This document shows, one piece after another, positions 9,819 through 19,645 of a stretch of 64,000 nt of DNA. Each line of letters begins with the position of its first letter. Position 1 is the stretch's first letter. This stretch comes from Symbiodinium natans (taxonomy: Eukaryota > Sar > Dinophyceae > Suessiales > Symbiodiniaceae): contig CAJNDS010001968.1 in assembly GCA_905221605.1 (NCBI GenBank), positions 471,501 to 535,500 on the forward strand, in the 5' to 3' direction. The translations under genes were made by a program, and so were the position numbers. Under the pieces are notes generated by a model that searched no databases, was not told where the DNA came from, and worked only from the letters and a program-made list of their open reading frames with translations.

Positions 9819-9916
9819 AGTAGGGAGTGAGGGAATTACGGCCCGATTATATAATCCCTTAAAGGGGTATATATATATATATATACCCTGGCGGTCCGCA
9901 GACGTGGCTACCTTGT
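9819..9916 (+). repeat. Left inverted repeat of the LINE-bearing block
   Basis: AGTAGGGAGTGAGGGAATTA, then a (TA)n run at 9868-9886 and CCCTGG. The same order occurs inverted near 18793-18853 (CCAGGG, (TA)n, CCCTAATTCC, TTCATTCCCTAGT). Together the two copies bound the only 9-kb stretch without telomere-like repeats. The word GCTACCTTGTC at 9908 is in direct, not inverted, orientation at both ends, so the relation is not a simple terminal inverted repeat. Confidence 0.45.
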
Positions 9917-10722
9917 CTTTTGCCATCGGACGCGGTTACTTTGTCTTTTATGAACTCTGGGATTTCCAATACCTTTAGAACTTTTGAAGAGGAATATATC
10001 GGAGGTTTTGCAGAGTTTCACGTCATATTTCCGACTTCGGCGCCAATTTCTTCAAGCCAGATGTATCTCTGCATCGGTTCTAAGTGCTGTCTGATTCCCA
10101 CCAAGCAAAGCAGAATAAACAATAGCTGTAGCTAGTGTCTTTGCGATAGTGGTGATATTGGTGCTGTCTAGGCCTGGTAGTCTCGAGGCACATGTCGAGA
10201 GTGTGCTCCGATGCTTACAGCTGGACCTATGGGCTCACAAGCAATCGCCTGTGTATGTTCATACTTGGGCCATGTGCTTTGATTTTGATGCAACAGCTTC
10301 AAATAAAGGAAATCGCGAGCGTTCATAGCTGGGCATGAGAAACAGATGTGTGCACCAACCCGACACGATCAATTGAACGCAACTCAACTGACTCATAGAA
10401 AGCACAGTCCTGAAAAGCAAGGTCTTTACACATCTTCCCTAAACAAACAGGTGCTGGCATGCAGAAAGCAATGCCAGAAATACTCCACACAGACACACAT
10501 CAGAACTTTCCTAGATGTTAACGTACCTTGGACAGCGCTCTTGAGATTTTGCACGCTTCAGCAGTGACATTAAATGTATCGAGCAAGCAAAGGAGAAGAA
10601 TCTTTCCAACAAGCACACGTCAGGGAAAAGGGCGTTCGGACGACGTTGCTGAGACAAGTCACGGTCAAATAAGAACTTCACGATACACCCACCACTGCTG
10701 CTTTTCAGGGGTCGGACTCTGC
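9917..10722. other. Unique sequence left of the LINE
   Basis: About 800 bp of ordinary base composition with no telomere-like repeats. Near its left end GGCTACCTTGTCTTTTGCC and GCGGTTACTTTGTCTTTTAT form a short imperfect tandem pair. No gene recognised. It is probably the target into which the LINE inserted, or the body of a larger element. Confidence 0.4.
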
Positions 10723-10733
10723 AGATAAGTGTC
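10723..10733 (+). repeat. Target-site duplication, left copy (LINE)
   Basis: AGATAAGTGTC, identical to 17535-17545. Its position just before ORF1 and just after an A-rich 3' tail suits a target-primed insertion. Confidence 0.6.
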
Positions 10734-10768
10734 GTGCCGTGACGCTTCTGAATCTGTCATTCGATGAG

Positions 10769-11926
10769 ATGGACTTTGTGGGGCTGTGCACGGGAGACTC
10801 AGCTATTGAGATGACTCCGACAGATACCATTCCCATTTTGGCCGAGATACGGCAATCGGACACTGAGCCAGAAGCATGGGCCACATATGGTACAGTCGCA
10901 TCCTTTGACACGTACATCGCCACCATCCTTCAATCTATTGGAGTTACCAACAGCTCAGTGGCGCATAAAACAGTGGAGAAGCAGGGCTATTTCTGCAAAC
11001 GGATTCAGGTGCCTCGTGTCTGTCGTGACGCGCTGTACATGAGGAGCGGGTTTTTCGGCATTCAGTTCAAGCCGTTGCGCCATCCCAACGATCCTTTGGA
11101 GGAAGGATTGGAGGTCATTAGAGCCGAGGGCAACAACTCCCTCATGAGTGTGGCCAAGCAGCTTGAGTCGACTACGGGCTTCCTGGGTTGCTTCTCCTCA
11201 ATGGGCACAGTTTATGTGCGAGCCAAAGATGACGACATTGCAACCATTCGCAAGGTGCTTTTCCCCGACTCTACACGTTTCAACGCAGAGAATTGGGGAA
11301 TGAAAGCCAAGTTTCGCTACAAGGTCATGGGCTTTCCAGCTGGCATTACGCCAGTCAAAGCCTTCCAGACGCTTCAGGACATGGGGTGGATTGTCATTCC
11401 GGGACATGTTGTTCATGCTAGTGAGCTGGCTACCGTCTACGTCTCGGCGGATGAACGGCCGCCCCACACAAAGTTTCATACAACCCAAGGCATCATCCAA
11501 ATTTCGGAGGCTGAGAGAGCGGCCCGTCAGAAAGTGCAGATACGCCCAGTCAAAGCGCCAGAGTCGGACACGTCTGGGGTAGCTTCGTCCAGATCTTCGT
11601 CAACGACCGATCCGTGGTCCAAATGGGATCCTTGGAAGGGTGCTAAGTCCCAGGAGGTTAGCAGCCCGACAGTGCAGCCGTGTTCTCTCCAATCTAGGGT
11701 GGTCGAGCTTGAGAAGAAAATGCAGGGTGTCCATCAAAGCATCGGGAAGTTGCAGGATGAACAGGCATTGACTCGAACGAAGTTGGACCACATGGCTGAA
11801 AAGAATTCGTCGGGGTTTGCTACCTTGATGGAAATGATTTCGGAGCTGAAGGAGATGCAAGGCGGCTCGTCGCGACAGAGTACCCCTGTCCGCAGTCCTC
11901 CTTTCAAAGCCGCGCGTAGTGAGTAG
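10769..11926 (+). CDS. LINE ORF1 protein
   Basis: ORF1 proteins of LINEs bind the element RNA and form the ribonucleoprotein that carries it to the target. From the first ATG (10769) this one has about 385 residues. The frame is also open upstream without an ATG. The middle part (roughly residues 80-270) alternates strands and helices around YVRAKDDDIATIRKVLF and ATVYVSADERPP and could be an RRM-like RNA-binding fold; that is a guess. A serine-rich linker follows. A clear heptad region near residues 300-360 (VVELEKKMQGVHQSIGKLQ) predicts a coiled coil for oligomerisation. The tail is basic and serine/proline-rich. I see no CCHC zinc knuckle. It is followed by ORF2 after about 100 bp, in another frame. 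Confidence 0.7.
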   Translation: MDFVGLCTGDSAIEMTPTDTIPILAEIRQSDTEPEAWATYGTVASFDTYIATILQSIGVTNSSVAHKTVEKQGYFCKRIQVPRVCRDALYMRSGFFGIQFKPLRHPNDPLEEGLEVIRAEGNNSLMSVAKQLESTTGFLGCFSSMGTVYVRAKDDDIATIRKVLFPDSTRFNAENWGMKAKFRYKVMGFPAGITPVKAFQTLQDMGWIVIPGHVVHASELATVYVSADERPPHTKFHTTQGIIQISEAERAARQKVQIRPVKAPESDTSGVASSRSSSTTDPWSKWDPWKGAKSQEVSSPTVQPCSLQSRVVELEKKMQGVHQSIGKLQDEQALTRTKLDHMAEKNSSGFATLMEMISELKEMQGGSSRQSTPVRSPPFKAARSE

Positions 11927-12024
11927 CATCAAAGGGTGGAAGCAATAGATCCGTCTGGTCCCTGGGTCGTGGTACCCTTCTACTTAGAACTCTTCATGGC
12001 GGTTTTTCCATCCTTTGTAACCTG

Positions 12025-15000
12025 ATGCTAGTGATAGTAAGATGGGCGTTGTTCATCTATAGAGGTGTGATTTACTCCTTGCTGGTGTCTTTTTTGTGTT
12101 GGTTTTGTTGGGTGTGGTTCTTCGGCAAAGTCCGCTCTCGTGCGTGCCGTAGGCATAGAGCTAAGTGCCGTGTGTATTGCTTGGCTGTTCTCTTTAGTTT
12201 CGCTGTGGGCGCCCATACAATTCATGCTCCGCAGGTCACATGTGCTGATAAGCGACCCTTGCGACTTTTGCCACTGAAAACTCCTGTGGTTGTCGCGTGG
12301 CCTGTGTGTGAGAATGGCTTGCATGTTTGGCTGACGCATTCGTTGCTATATGTTGGTACTTCACGTGCCTGTTTATCGTATTTGTCGTCAGCCAGCTCCG
12401 TCTCTCGTAGATGTTGCACGAAGGATCGATGTGTACATATGCCTCCTGATGTCTCTTTCTCTTGCTTCTCTTACTCTTGCTCTCTGTGTTTACCTCCTCT
12501 CTTTGACATCTTCTCCCCTTGTTTAGGTTACCCTGGGGAAGGACCCTTTAACATCCTCTCCATTAATGTTACGTCATGCCCCAAGCATTGGCAAGACCTT
12601 GTTGACATTCAAACTTTTCTCAATCTAGCCGACCCCATCGCCGCAGTATGTTTGCAGGAGTCTCGTATTCCACCGTCCAAGGTCAAGTCTTTACAAACCA
12701 CTTTCTCTGACCATGGATGGTGCCTGCACGTTGGATACCAGCCTCCTGTAGTCCCAATTAGAACCCAGACGAAAGCAATTCGACAACAGCATGGTGGAAT
12801 CGCCATACTGACGCCAAAAGATGTGAGTGTTCGGACCGTGGAATTTAGTTCTGAGTGGTTGTCACTTCTCCCTTTCTGTCAGGTTATGTGGTATCCCCAT
12901 GGCAGTGGTAGTAGTGGGTTTTACATCTTCAACTTGTACTTGCCTGCGCATGATTCTGCACGAGGGTTAAGGCGCGAAATCATGGAGAAAGCGTTTCAAT
13001 TCGCTGCCACCTTGTCAGGCCCTGTTTGTATGTGTGGAGATTTCCAAGATCCCCCAGAGTGCAACGCAGCAGTCGCAGAAGCTATCTTTAAGGGTGGCTG
13101 GACCGATGCGTTGTTTGAGGTTGCGGCTATGTTCGGTAAAACTCCTGATTTCACCTATTCTGCTAGGAAAGATGGGTGGAGAGACCGTAACCCCAAAGGC
13201 AAAACTAGGATTGACTTGTGGCTCCTGGGTCCGTCTTTCCTCCCTCTGTTGAAGAATGGTGGTGTTCACTACAATGCCCCATTTCCTGGTCATGCAGTAG
13301 TTTCCCTCAATGTGGACGCTGGCATGTTTCAAGCGCAGGCCTTCACCCTGAGTCCTCATAAGAAGTGGGATTTGCCCCCAATCCCTAAAGACCAAGAGCA
13401 ATGGGATGAACGGGATTCTCAGTGTATCCCCATCTTGATGTCCTGCATGGCTTCACTCACACAGGCGATTGAGGATCTGGACGTAGAAAGAGTTTGGAGC
13501 ATTGCATGTCAAATTGCCACTGATATGCTTAACCATGTCACACAACAGAACGTGCCACCTACGCGAGGCTCAACCCCAAAGTTTAAGCTCAAAAAGCCCT
13601 TCGTGTCCCATGTTAATCCTCATGCCCCAGCTGCCCGTACTTCAAAAGCTAAACGTGTGATCCAGGAGGCCTTGGTACAATCGTCTAGACACCGGGATGG
13701 TTTAGCGATAGATCTTGTCACTTTCCAAAACACTATTGGCAATCTGCGCCGTTTGATCATCAGCCTGGGGTGTCCTGACATAGCGTTTCCTCCTGCTGTG
13801 GGCACAGTTGAAATGGAGGATTGGCTCAACTCGCTGAGTAGCTTTTGTTCCGATTTCAACTCCAAAATCAGTAGGAAGGTTGATGCTGAAAGGTTGAGGA
13901 AATGGAAAGAACGCATGAGGGTAAGTTCTGCTGCTGATAGAAAATTAGTGCATTCCTGGATCAAGGACCAACAGTCTTGCACCCCCAAATGTTTTAGGAG
14001 GTCCGATGGTTCCATCACAGCATGCCCTCAAGAAATGCTTGACATGGTTACCTCGCGAATGGAAGAAATCTACAACACGCATAAGGGTAGGGATGTTCGC
14101 GGGATGATTGAGCATTTTCTCTTGAAGTACGCTCCAAGCATTGAAGCAAGGCGCTGTGCAGTTGAATGCCCCAAATTTGATCATCGCGATGTGTTCAAAC
14201 TTTTCCAAAAGCGCCCATCCTGTAAAGCCGCCGGCCTGGACGGCTGGCTCACGATTGAACTTAAGCATTTACCCCCTAGTGGGTGGTGGGCCTTCACAGC
14301 TGTTATGAAGCTGGCTGAGGCGACGGGGCAGTGGCCGAGGGTTATTAAACTTGTCTCTGTTGCCACTATCAGTAAGGGGCAAGGCACGTATGATCCCACC
14401 CTCACGCGTGCCATAGGGATTTCTTCTGCAGTGTATTCTGTCTGGTCGTCCTTGCGATTTAGGCAGCTTACCCCGTGGCATCTAAAGATTGCACCAGCTT
14501 CGCTGTATGGAGGTTTGAAGAATCGTAAGGCGTTGGATTCAGAGCTTGACTTCTCCACGGACATGCATGAGCATGAGGACACTATGTGTGCTGTGTTTGT
14601 TGATAGATATAAGTGTTTCGACTTAATCATTCCTGAAGTCGCGCTCAAAATTGCTCTTGAGCTAGGTCTCCCCCCTTCAATTTACAATGCCGCTTTAGGG
14701 TTTTACGCCAATCAGATCAAGTTCTTCAAAATTGGGCAGTTCTATGGAAGGAAGGTCATGTCGACAAATGCGGCAGTCCAAGGGTGTTCTTTATCAATCC
14801 TTATGGTGAACAGTATGTACTCAGTTCTTGCTCAGCATCTAGCCGACGTGTCGCCGGACAGCAGGTTCACCTCGTTTATTGATGATTGTAAAATTTGGAC
14901 CGTTCAGACCGACACGGATCAGTTGAAGCTAGCTTTTGAAGCCCTCAGCAGCTTCGATGATGCTATCGGGCAACAAATTAACGAAACAAAGTCCACTGTG

Positions 15001-17436
15001 TTATCCAAATTTCAGAAGAAGGCGGCACGCTTCTTGAGAGACGTGGGTCGGCAGTTTCCCTCAAAAAAGACTGTGAAATCTCTTGGTTGCTCACACACGG
15101 TTGGCAAGAAGCGGTGCGCCAAATTCCAAGATCAGCGGGTTCACAAAGCAATCCGCACTGCAAGTAGAGTTTCCCACCTTCCATTACCTGAGAAACGGAA
15201 GATCTTGCATACCCACTCTAATGTGCATTCCCAGTGGCTTTACGGAAGTGAACTGCAAGCCCCATCCAAACGTATGTTTCAAAGATTGCGGACAGCAGTA
15301 GTTGGCATATTCCATAAGAGGTCAAACTGCATGCGGTGCCCTTTTCATTTCCTGGCCACTTTTGGTGATATTTATGTAGACCCGTGGGCTGCTTGGGTTC
15401 TTCATAATCTGAATTGGGTCCGGTCTGAGTATTGGCGGGATCGTGACAGACTACGATCAGATCTGGTAAGGGTTCGTAGTCTGATGCGTGACAGGCCCCC
15501 AAATTTGCCATTTCCGCTCACCTCAGGAGGGAGAGTAAATAACTTGTGCCACATTTTCCACCAACTTGGATGGAGAGTTGCCAGCCACGATGAGTTCGTT
15601 GTCATACGCCAAAATGACGTGGACTTAAACTTGGTGATGGGCTCCCGGCACGAGTTCCAACAGGAACTTGCCAGATCCATACGCGCCTGGCTACTCCGAC
15701 AGGCCCCAGATCGACAAGACTTTCGTCCGAAAGGACACACTTCACATGTTGACATTTATCGCACTCGATATTTGCTTGATTCCAGCTTTGCCGACAGGAA
15801 CGACATGAAAATCCTCGAATCAATATTTGCTGAATTGCCACAGCCTTTTGAGCGAACACGTGCAATTTTACGCTCGCTTTTGTCGGGTTCAGTCTTCACA
15901 GGTCGCAGACTTCGGGCGGCTGGCAAAACGGAGTCTGACAAATGCAAGGCGTGTGGTCGGCCCGAAGATCACGATCATTTGTTTCGAAGTTGTCCGCGTA
16001 TTGTGGCCAGTAAACCTTCTGGACCAGCTTTCGACACACTTCCTCATGATACGTGGTGCTCGGGAATTATGTTCGAGTCCCCTCAGATTGGGAATTGGCG
16101 GCGCCGGAAGGCTTCACAGCAAATAGACCTCGCGGATGACGCTCAGTTAAACATTGAAGCAGACTTTGCCTTCGTGGATGGCTCTTGCTTCTTTTCCAAA
16201 TGGGCTCCCATTTCTTCGGCAGCTTCAGCTGTTGTCTTCCCAAATGGCACTACAGTAGTTCGGGAGGTTCCCGGACTTTACGCATCTTCACAGAGGGCAG
16301 AGATCTGGGCGCTGGCGATAGCCATTCATCACAGTGTCGGTCCCATTAAAGTTGGTAGTGATTGTCAGGGTGTCGTAAATACTTTTTTGTGGTTAGACGC
16401 CAACGCTTGGAATTACGATTTGCTAAGTAAGGTCGATAACGCTGACTTGTGGAGTGTAGTCTCAGCTCAGATGGCTAGGCGTACTGGTCTGGTCACCGTG
16501 TTTAAAGTTAAGGCCCATGTGTCTACAGACTACAAACACCAGCCAGCGTTGTGGACTGATTTGAATGCTAAAGCAGACGCTGCTGCTAAGCAAGCAGCGC
16601 GCGCAAAGTATGAAGCTGCCTGTAAGCAGTTTGAACCTGAACTGGTTGATGGCGTTGTTTTGCATGTTCATCTTGTTAAAGTGTTGTTCGACAGGTTTCA
16701 GCAATTCGCAGCTGAGATTTCAAATGATGCTCCCATGCAAAGAACAAGCCCTGGTAGTTCGCAGCGTAGACGTATCTGGGGTAAGCAAAGTGTTTCATGT
16801 CCCACTAGTTCTAAGCCGTCTTTTCATGAAGACAGCCTTAAAAGTTTCGTCAACCTGTTTAAGCAAGGCTTGCCGATTGACGGAGGTGTTTGGGACGAAG
16901 TCATGAGGGCTTATCCCAGATACGCTTATGCGCGTAAAGAAGTCATCATCACGAGTAGAATAGACCTTCACGTCGCGATGGAGGATATCTCATGGGGGAA
17001 TACTATTAAGAACATCCCAGCCATGCGGCTTGTGTTAAACTTTGTTCTTACTTCCCAATGGTATTTTCCTGAAGGGCAATCTTCTACGCGACAGTCGTGG
17101 GTCGAACTAGTCTGCGAATTCGTCGCGAGGTATGGGTTCGTAGGTGGCTTTGTGACGAAAGGGATGCCCATGTCACGTATGACCCGTAAGTTGAAAACTT
17201 ACGTTGTGAAAGTGTTCGAAGCAGCTGGACATCCCATTCAGACAGTGAGTCGAATATCCCATCTTCGTGATTTCTTTGGAGGCGATGTGGCCGGTTTGGT
17301 TGGCAGTATGAGATTGAACCATCCCAATCATGTTTGGGCAACGCTTATTTCTGCTGCGCTCGATCCTGGCAAAAGGCCTTGTGGGCAGCGACAAGCGAAT
17401 GCCCGTTGGATTCCTGATTTCCTTTCCCCAGTCTGA
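12025..17436 (+). CDS. LINE ORF2: endonuclease, reverse transcriptase, RNase H
   Basis: This frame of 1803 codons encodes the enzyme that nicks the target and copies the element RNA. Residues from the first ATG: 1-170 are hydrophobic and cysteine-rich and may be upstream read-through, since ATG 12439 (residue 139) is a plausible alternative start. The APE-type endonuclease spans about 175-430, with SINVTS, LQES (E212), CGDF (338-340), TRIDLW (D397) and PGHAV. Reverse transcriptase spans about 710-1100, with FVDRYKCFD (858-866), VQGCSLS (918-924) and FIDD (951-954). A CKACG..H..C zinc-binding motif lies near 1307-1323. RNase H spans about 1378-1540, with FVDGS (D1385), AEIWA (E1426), SDCQG (D1446) and the late KAHVS and AKADAA segments. 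About 240 residues after RNase H have no family I recognise. No break is seen. Confidence 0.9.
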   Translation: MLVIVRWALFIYRGVIYSLLVSFLCWFCWVWFFGKVRSRACRRHRAKCRVYCLAVLFSFAVGAHTIHAPQVTCADKRPLRLLPLKTPVVVAWPVCENGLHVWLTHSLLYVGTSRACLSYLSSASSVSRRCCTKDRCVHMPPDVSFSCFSYSCSLCLPPLFDIFSPCLGYPGEGPFNILSINVTSCPKHWQDLVDIQTFLNLADPIAAVCLQESRIPPSKVKSLQTTFSDHGWCLHVGYQPPVVPIRTQTKAIRQQHGGIAILTPKDVSVRTVEFSSEWLSLLPFCQVMWYPHGSGSSGFYIFNLYLPAHDSARGLRREIMEKAFQFAATLSGPVCMCGDFQDPPECNAAVAEAIFKGGWTDALFEVAAMFGKTPDFTYSARKDGWRDRNPKGKTRIDLWLLGPSFLPLLKNGGVHYNAPFPGHAVVSLNVDAGMFQAQAFTLSPHKKWDLPPIPKDQEQWDERDSQCIPILMSCMASLTQAIEDLDVERVWSIACQIATDMLNHVTQQNVPPTRGSTPKFKLKKPFVSHVNPHAPAARTSKAKRVIQEALVQSSRHRDGLAIDLVTFQNTIGNLRRLIISLGCPDIAFPPAVGTVEMEDWLNSLSSFCSDFNSKISRKVDAERLRKWKERMRVSSAADRKLVHSWIKDQQSCTPKCFRRSDGSITACPQEMLDMVTSRMEEIYNTHKGRDVRGMIEHFLLKYAPSIEARRCAVECPKFDHRDVFKLFQKRPSCKAAGLDGWLTIELKHLPPSGWWAFTAVMKLAEATGQWPRVIKLVSVATISKGQGTYDPTLTRAIGISSAVYSVWSSLRFRQLTPWHLKIAPASLYGGLKNRKALDSELDFSTDMHEHEDTMCAVFVDRYKCFDLIIPEVALKIALELGLPPSIYNAALGFYANQIKFFKIGQFYGRKVMSTNAAVQGCSLSILMVNSMYSVLAQHLADVSPDSRFTSFIDDCKIWTVQTDTDQLKLAFEALSSFDDAIGQQINETKSTVLSKFQKKAARFLRDVGRQFPSKKTVKSLGCSHTVGKKRCAKFQDQRVHKAIRTASRVSHLPLPEKRKILHTHSNVHSQWLYGSELQAPSKRMFQRLRTAVVGIFHKRSNCMRCPFHFLATFGDIYVDPWAAWVLHNLNWVRSEYWRDRDRLRSDLVRVRSLMRDRPPNLPFPLTSGGRVNNLCHIFHQLGWRVASHDEFVVIRQNDVDLNLVMGSRHEFQQELARSIRAWLLRQAPDRQDFRPKGHTSHVDIYRTRYLLDSSFADRNDMKILESIFAELPQPFERTRAILRSLLSGSVFTGRRLRAAGKTESDKCKACGRPEDHDHLFRSCPRIVASKPSGPAFDTLPHDTWCSGIMFESPQIGNWRRRKASQQIDLADDAQLNIEADFAFVDGSCFFSKWAPISSAASAVVFPNGTTVVREVPGLYASSQRAEIWALAIAIHHSVGPIKVGSDCQGVVNTFLWLDANAWNYDLLSKVDNADLWSVVSAQMARRTGLVTVFKVKAHVSTDYKHQPALWTDLNAKADAAAKQAARAKYEAACKQFEPELVDGVVLHVHLVKVLFDRFQQFAAEISNDAPMQRTSPGSSQRRRIWGKQSVSCPTSSKPSFHEDSLKSFVNLFKQGLPIDGGVWDEVMRAYPRYAYARKEVIITSRIDLHVAMEDISWGNTIKNIPAMRLVLNFVLTSQWYFPEGQSSTRQSWVELVCEFVARYGFVGGFVTKGMPMSRMTRKLKTYVVKVFEAAGHPIQTVSRISHLRDFFGGDVAGLVGSMRLNHPNHVWATLISAALDPGKRPCGQRQANARWIPDFLSPV

Positions 17437-17534
17437 CTCTTGTTCTCTCCATCTCCCTCTTCATCGATCCTCAGACATGTCGCTAATTCAGCCACTTCGA
17501 CGCTCGTGAGGCTTAGAAGTAAGTGTCGGTAAAA
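17437..17534 (+). other. LINE 3' UTR and short A-rich tail
   Basis: Pyrimidine-rich start (CTCTTGTTCTCTCCATCTCC), then GAAGTAAGTGTCGGTAAAA against the target duplication. The word AAGTGTCG here repeats part of the duplication, a microhomology that makes the exact 3' end uncertain by a few bases. Confidence 0.5.
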
Positions 17535-17545
17535 AGATAAGTGTC
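17535..17545 (+). repeat. Target-site duplication, right copy (LINE)
   Basis: AGATAAGTGTC directly after the A-rich end, identical to the copy at 10723. Confidence 0.6.
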
Positions 17546-17682
17546 AGGACACAGCCTGCGCTCAGTGGAAGGGGGCGAGAAGAAGGTGCTTGGGAAAGAT
17601 TGAGGTTGGCAGGGAAAAGCTTGCAAATACACGGAGCGCGATGTTATTCCGCGAAAGATGAGTTAACAGGAAAAAAAAGCGC

Positions 17683-17780
17683 GTGAAAATCGCGTGAGAA
17701 CCCCGTGAGAACCCCGTGAGAACCCCGTGAGAACCCCGTGAGAACCGCGTGAGAACCCCGTGAAACGACCGTGAATACCC
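17683..17780 (+). repeat. 11-bp minisatellite GTGAGAACCCC
   Basis: About nine tandem units, the middle ones perfect and the outer ones diverged (GTGAAAATCGC, GTGAAACGACC). Confidence 0.9.
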
Positions 17781-18002
17781 ACTTTTTCGGTGAATCGCTC
17801 GAGCATGTACAAATTCGCTGTTTCTCTTCTTGGATTCTGAAAAATCATCGTTGTTTTGGAGCTTGTTGCTATTTAACTTGCTATTTGAGAGTGTCGGAGA
17901 CAGGAGAACAAGTAAGGGCCCATGCAGACCCCCCCCCCCCCCAAATCCTCCGCCCCCAAAGCCCCATCCCCCGTACCCCCCATCCCCCGCAAAAAGGCCT
18001 CT

Positions 18003-18051
18003 TCTGGCCCAGACCCCCATTCTGGGCTCGAAACCCTAGGTCTGGGCCAGA
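18003..18051. repeat. Hairpin with perfect 13-bp arms
   Basis: TCTGGCCCAGACC and GGTCTGGGCCAGA are exact inverted copies around a 23-bp loop. It could be a small fold-back insertion or a structured RNA stem; nothing else supports a function. Confidence 0.6.
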
Positions 18052-18756
18052 TGAGGGCTCATCTTGAATGGTTCGAGGGGAGGTTAGCAAGATTAGGTTT
18101 TTTCTCTTGGAACTGCTTGGTGACCGCGCCCCCTGTTGGGGGCTCCTGCAGGTAGGCAGTGGGACTCCAGTAGAACCCTGCGCAGGAAATTGCCCGAGGT
18201 TCTTCCATTTTGCTGAGCAACCTTGTGAACAACCCACTTTGTGGAGGGAGTGGGCAAAAACACAACGTTCAGAATAAAATCGTAATCATTCCCTCCCTCC
18301 CCCAACAAACTCGTAAAATCCAAAAATCCAATGCGTTGGGGGTACTGTATTTTGAGTTCTTGGCTTTACACAAAGGGTTCGTCGGTTTTTTTTGTAAATC
18401 TGGGGTATACAAAGCGTGAGGTAGCGAGGACCCTAGTTATCAATGTCCGATTGATCATGGTTGATCCGATGTGCAAGCGTGCAGAGAGGTCGTGACATAG
18501 TGTTAGAGCACCACGCGCATGCTGAACCCAGGCAAACAAGATCGAAGCACACAAAGACTCACGTCTCCCTAAGCCTGCACACATATTCATCAAGCCCCGT
18601 ATATTTAAAAAACAGAAAAATGTATATATATATATATATGCTCTATCTCTCGACGACTGCAGTGCATATTTGTCAGGAAAATAAGGCTTCCAAGTCTCCT
18701 TTTTGACTGCCTCCTTACCCTGTCAAATTTCTTATATTGGGGGGTCAGGGCTTTCG

Positions 18757-18870
18757 TGGTCTTTCCCTAACACCCGTCGCTACCTTGTCCTTTGGACTTC
18801 CAGGGTACATATATATATATATATATAGAGCCCTAATTCCTTCATTCCCTAGTAAGCACCAGCCAGTAAA
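18757..18870 (-). repeat. Right inverted repeat of the LINE-bearing block
   Basis: CCAGGGTACA, a (TA)n run and CCCTAATTCCTTCATTCCCT followed by AGTAAG, which is the inverse of the text at 9819-9892. Telomere-like repeats resume about 90 bp further right (18957). Confidence 0.45.
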
Positions 18871-19572
18871 TCGTGCGTTGGACCATAAGATGAAGACATG
18901 TTTACATACCGCCCGAATCTTTTGTAAACCTTCCGTTCTCAACCCGAAAACCGGTAAGGTTTAGGGTTTAGGGTTAGGGTTTAGGGAACCTCTCAGCCCC
19001 CAACAGCCTTTTTCTCCCCTACACCCGGGAATTTTGGGCGTTTAGGGTTTCAGCCCTAAACCAAAGCCCTATCCCAACCCCCAACTAAAAAAATGATGCA
19101 TTCTTAGGGGGCGTTGGGCTCTTGGGTCGGTCCTTCTGGCCTCAGATTGAGCTACATACGGTTCGGGGTCTTGGAGCTGGTTTGTTTGATGGTGAGACCC
19201 TTGCGGAATAGGGTTTAGGGGCTTAGGGTTTCGGGTTGTGTTGGTAGATTTTTGAGGGGCTTCAGGAGGCTTAGGGCTAAGAATTTGTTGTTCCAGTTTT
19301 GTGTGTTATTTGGTTTTTTCGATCGGGGCAGGGGGGTGGAGGGGTTGGGTTTTGGGATCTTTCAGTGGAGGGCCTCCTATTAAACCTACTGAACAAATTG
19401 ACACCCGGCAGCCCCGAAACCTGGAAGCCCGAAGCCCTAAACCCCGTAAACACGAAACCCTAAACCTCAAACCTTAAACCCCAAACCCTAAAAACCCCTA
19501 AACCCTAAACCCCAAACCCCAAACCCTAAACCCTAAACCCCAAAGCCCTAAACCCGAAACCCCTAGCCAAAG

Positions 19573-19645
19573 GCTGTGGTGGCAGCTCGGGCCGAGGCGC
19601 AAGCGAAGTTGGAGGCGCAGCTCGGGGACCGAACTTCACCTCATG
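19573..19645 (+). other. Exon-like segment
   Basis: After a C-rich array ending CTAGCCAAAG it reads AVVAARAEAQAKLEAQLGDR and continues TSPHG before GTGCCT. The alanine/glutamate/lysine pattern suggests a helix or coiled coil. C-rich repeats follow it, an exception to the usual order. Confidence 0.45.

Larger units (their letters stand above)
1..9830. repeat. Mosaic of telomere-like arrays, fold-back elements and exon-like pieces (left part)
   Basis: No long gene is seen here. The stretch alternates between short arrays of TTTAGGG and its complement CCCTAAA, often degenerate (TTTGGGG, GTGTAGG, TTTATAGGG, AAAACCCT). Clear arrays lie near 347-412, 876-925, 2165-2228, 2541-2690, 2791-2968, 3836-3912, 4390-4436, 5245-5310, 5411-5530, 7445-7515, 7975-8060, 8760-8815 and 9579-9690. 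Between them are 30-130 bp GC-rich pieces with open frames on the + strand, listed separately, and fold-back elements. TTTAGGG is the telomere unit of plants, dinoflagellates and some apicomplexan relatives. Interspersed copies in both orientations argue for interstitial repeats, not a chromosome end. Confidence 0.85.
10734..17534 (+). mobile_element. LINE (non-LTR retrotransposon), two ORFs, looks whole
   Basis: The 6.8-kb element is bounded by the 11-bp direct repeat AGATAAGTGTC. It carries ORF1 (10769-11926), about 100 bp of spacer, ORF2 (12025-17436) and about 100 bp of 3' UTR that ends GGTAAAA. ORF2 has an APE-type endonuclease, reverse transcriptase and RNase H, so this is an endonuclease-bearing LINE of the broad class that includes the I, Tad, R1 and L1-like clades; I cannot assign the clade by eye. 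No stop or frameshift interrupts either ORF. The 5' UTR is only about 35 bp, so the copy may lack part of its 5' UTR. Confidence 0.85.
17546..18756. other. Unique sequence right of the LINE
   Basis: No gene recognised. It contains an 11-bp minisatellite (17683-17780), a C-run near 17929, a CCCC-rich stretch to 18010, a 13-bp-arm hairpin at 18003-18051 and a (TA)n run near 18621-18640. Open frames here come from the low-complexity text. There are no telomere-like repeats. Confidence 0.5.

Noticed and set aside
12025-12438. A signal peptide or membrane anchor at the start of the LINE ORF2 protein
   Set aside because: The hydrophobic first 138 residues precede a better-placed ATG (12439) just before the endonuclease, so they are probably untranslated.
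17562-18240. Several overlapping frames of 60-150 codons right of the LINE
   Set aside because: They follow the 11-bp minisatellite and the C-rich stretch on both strands, without recognisable domains.
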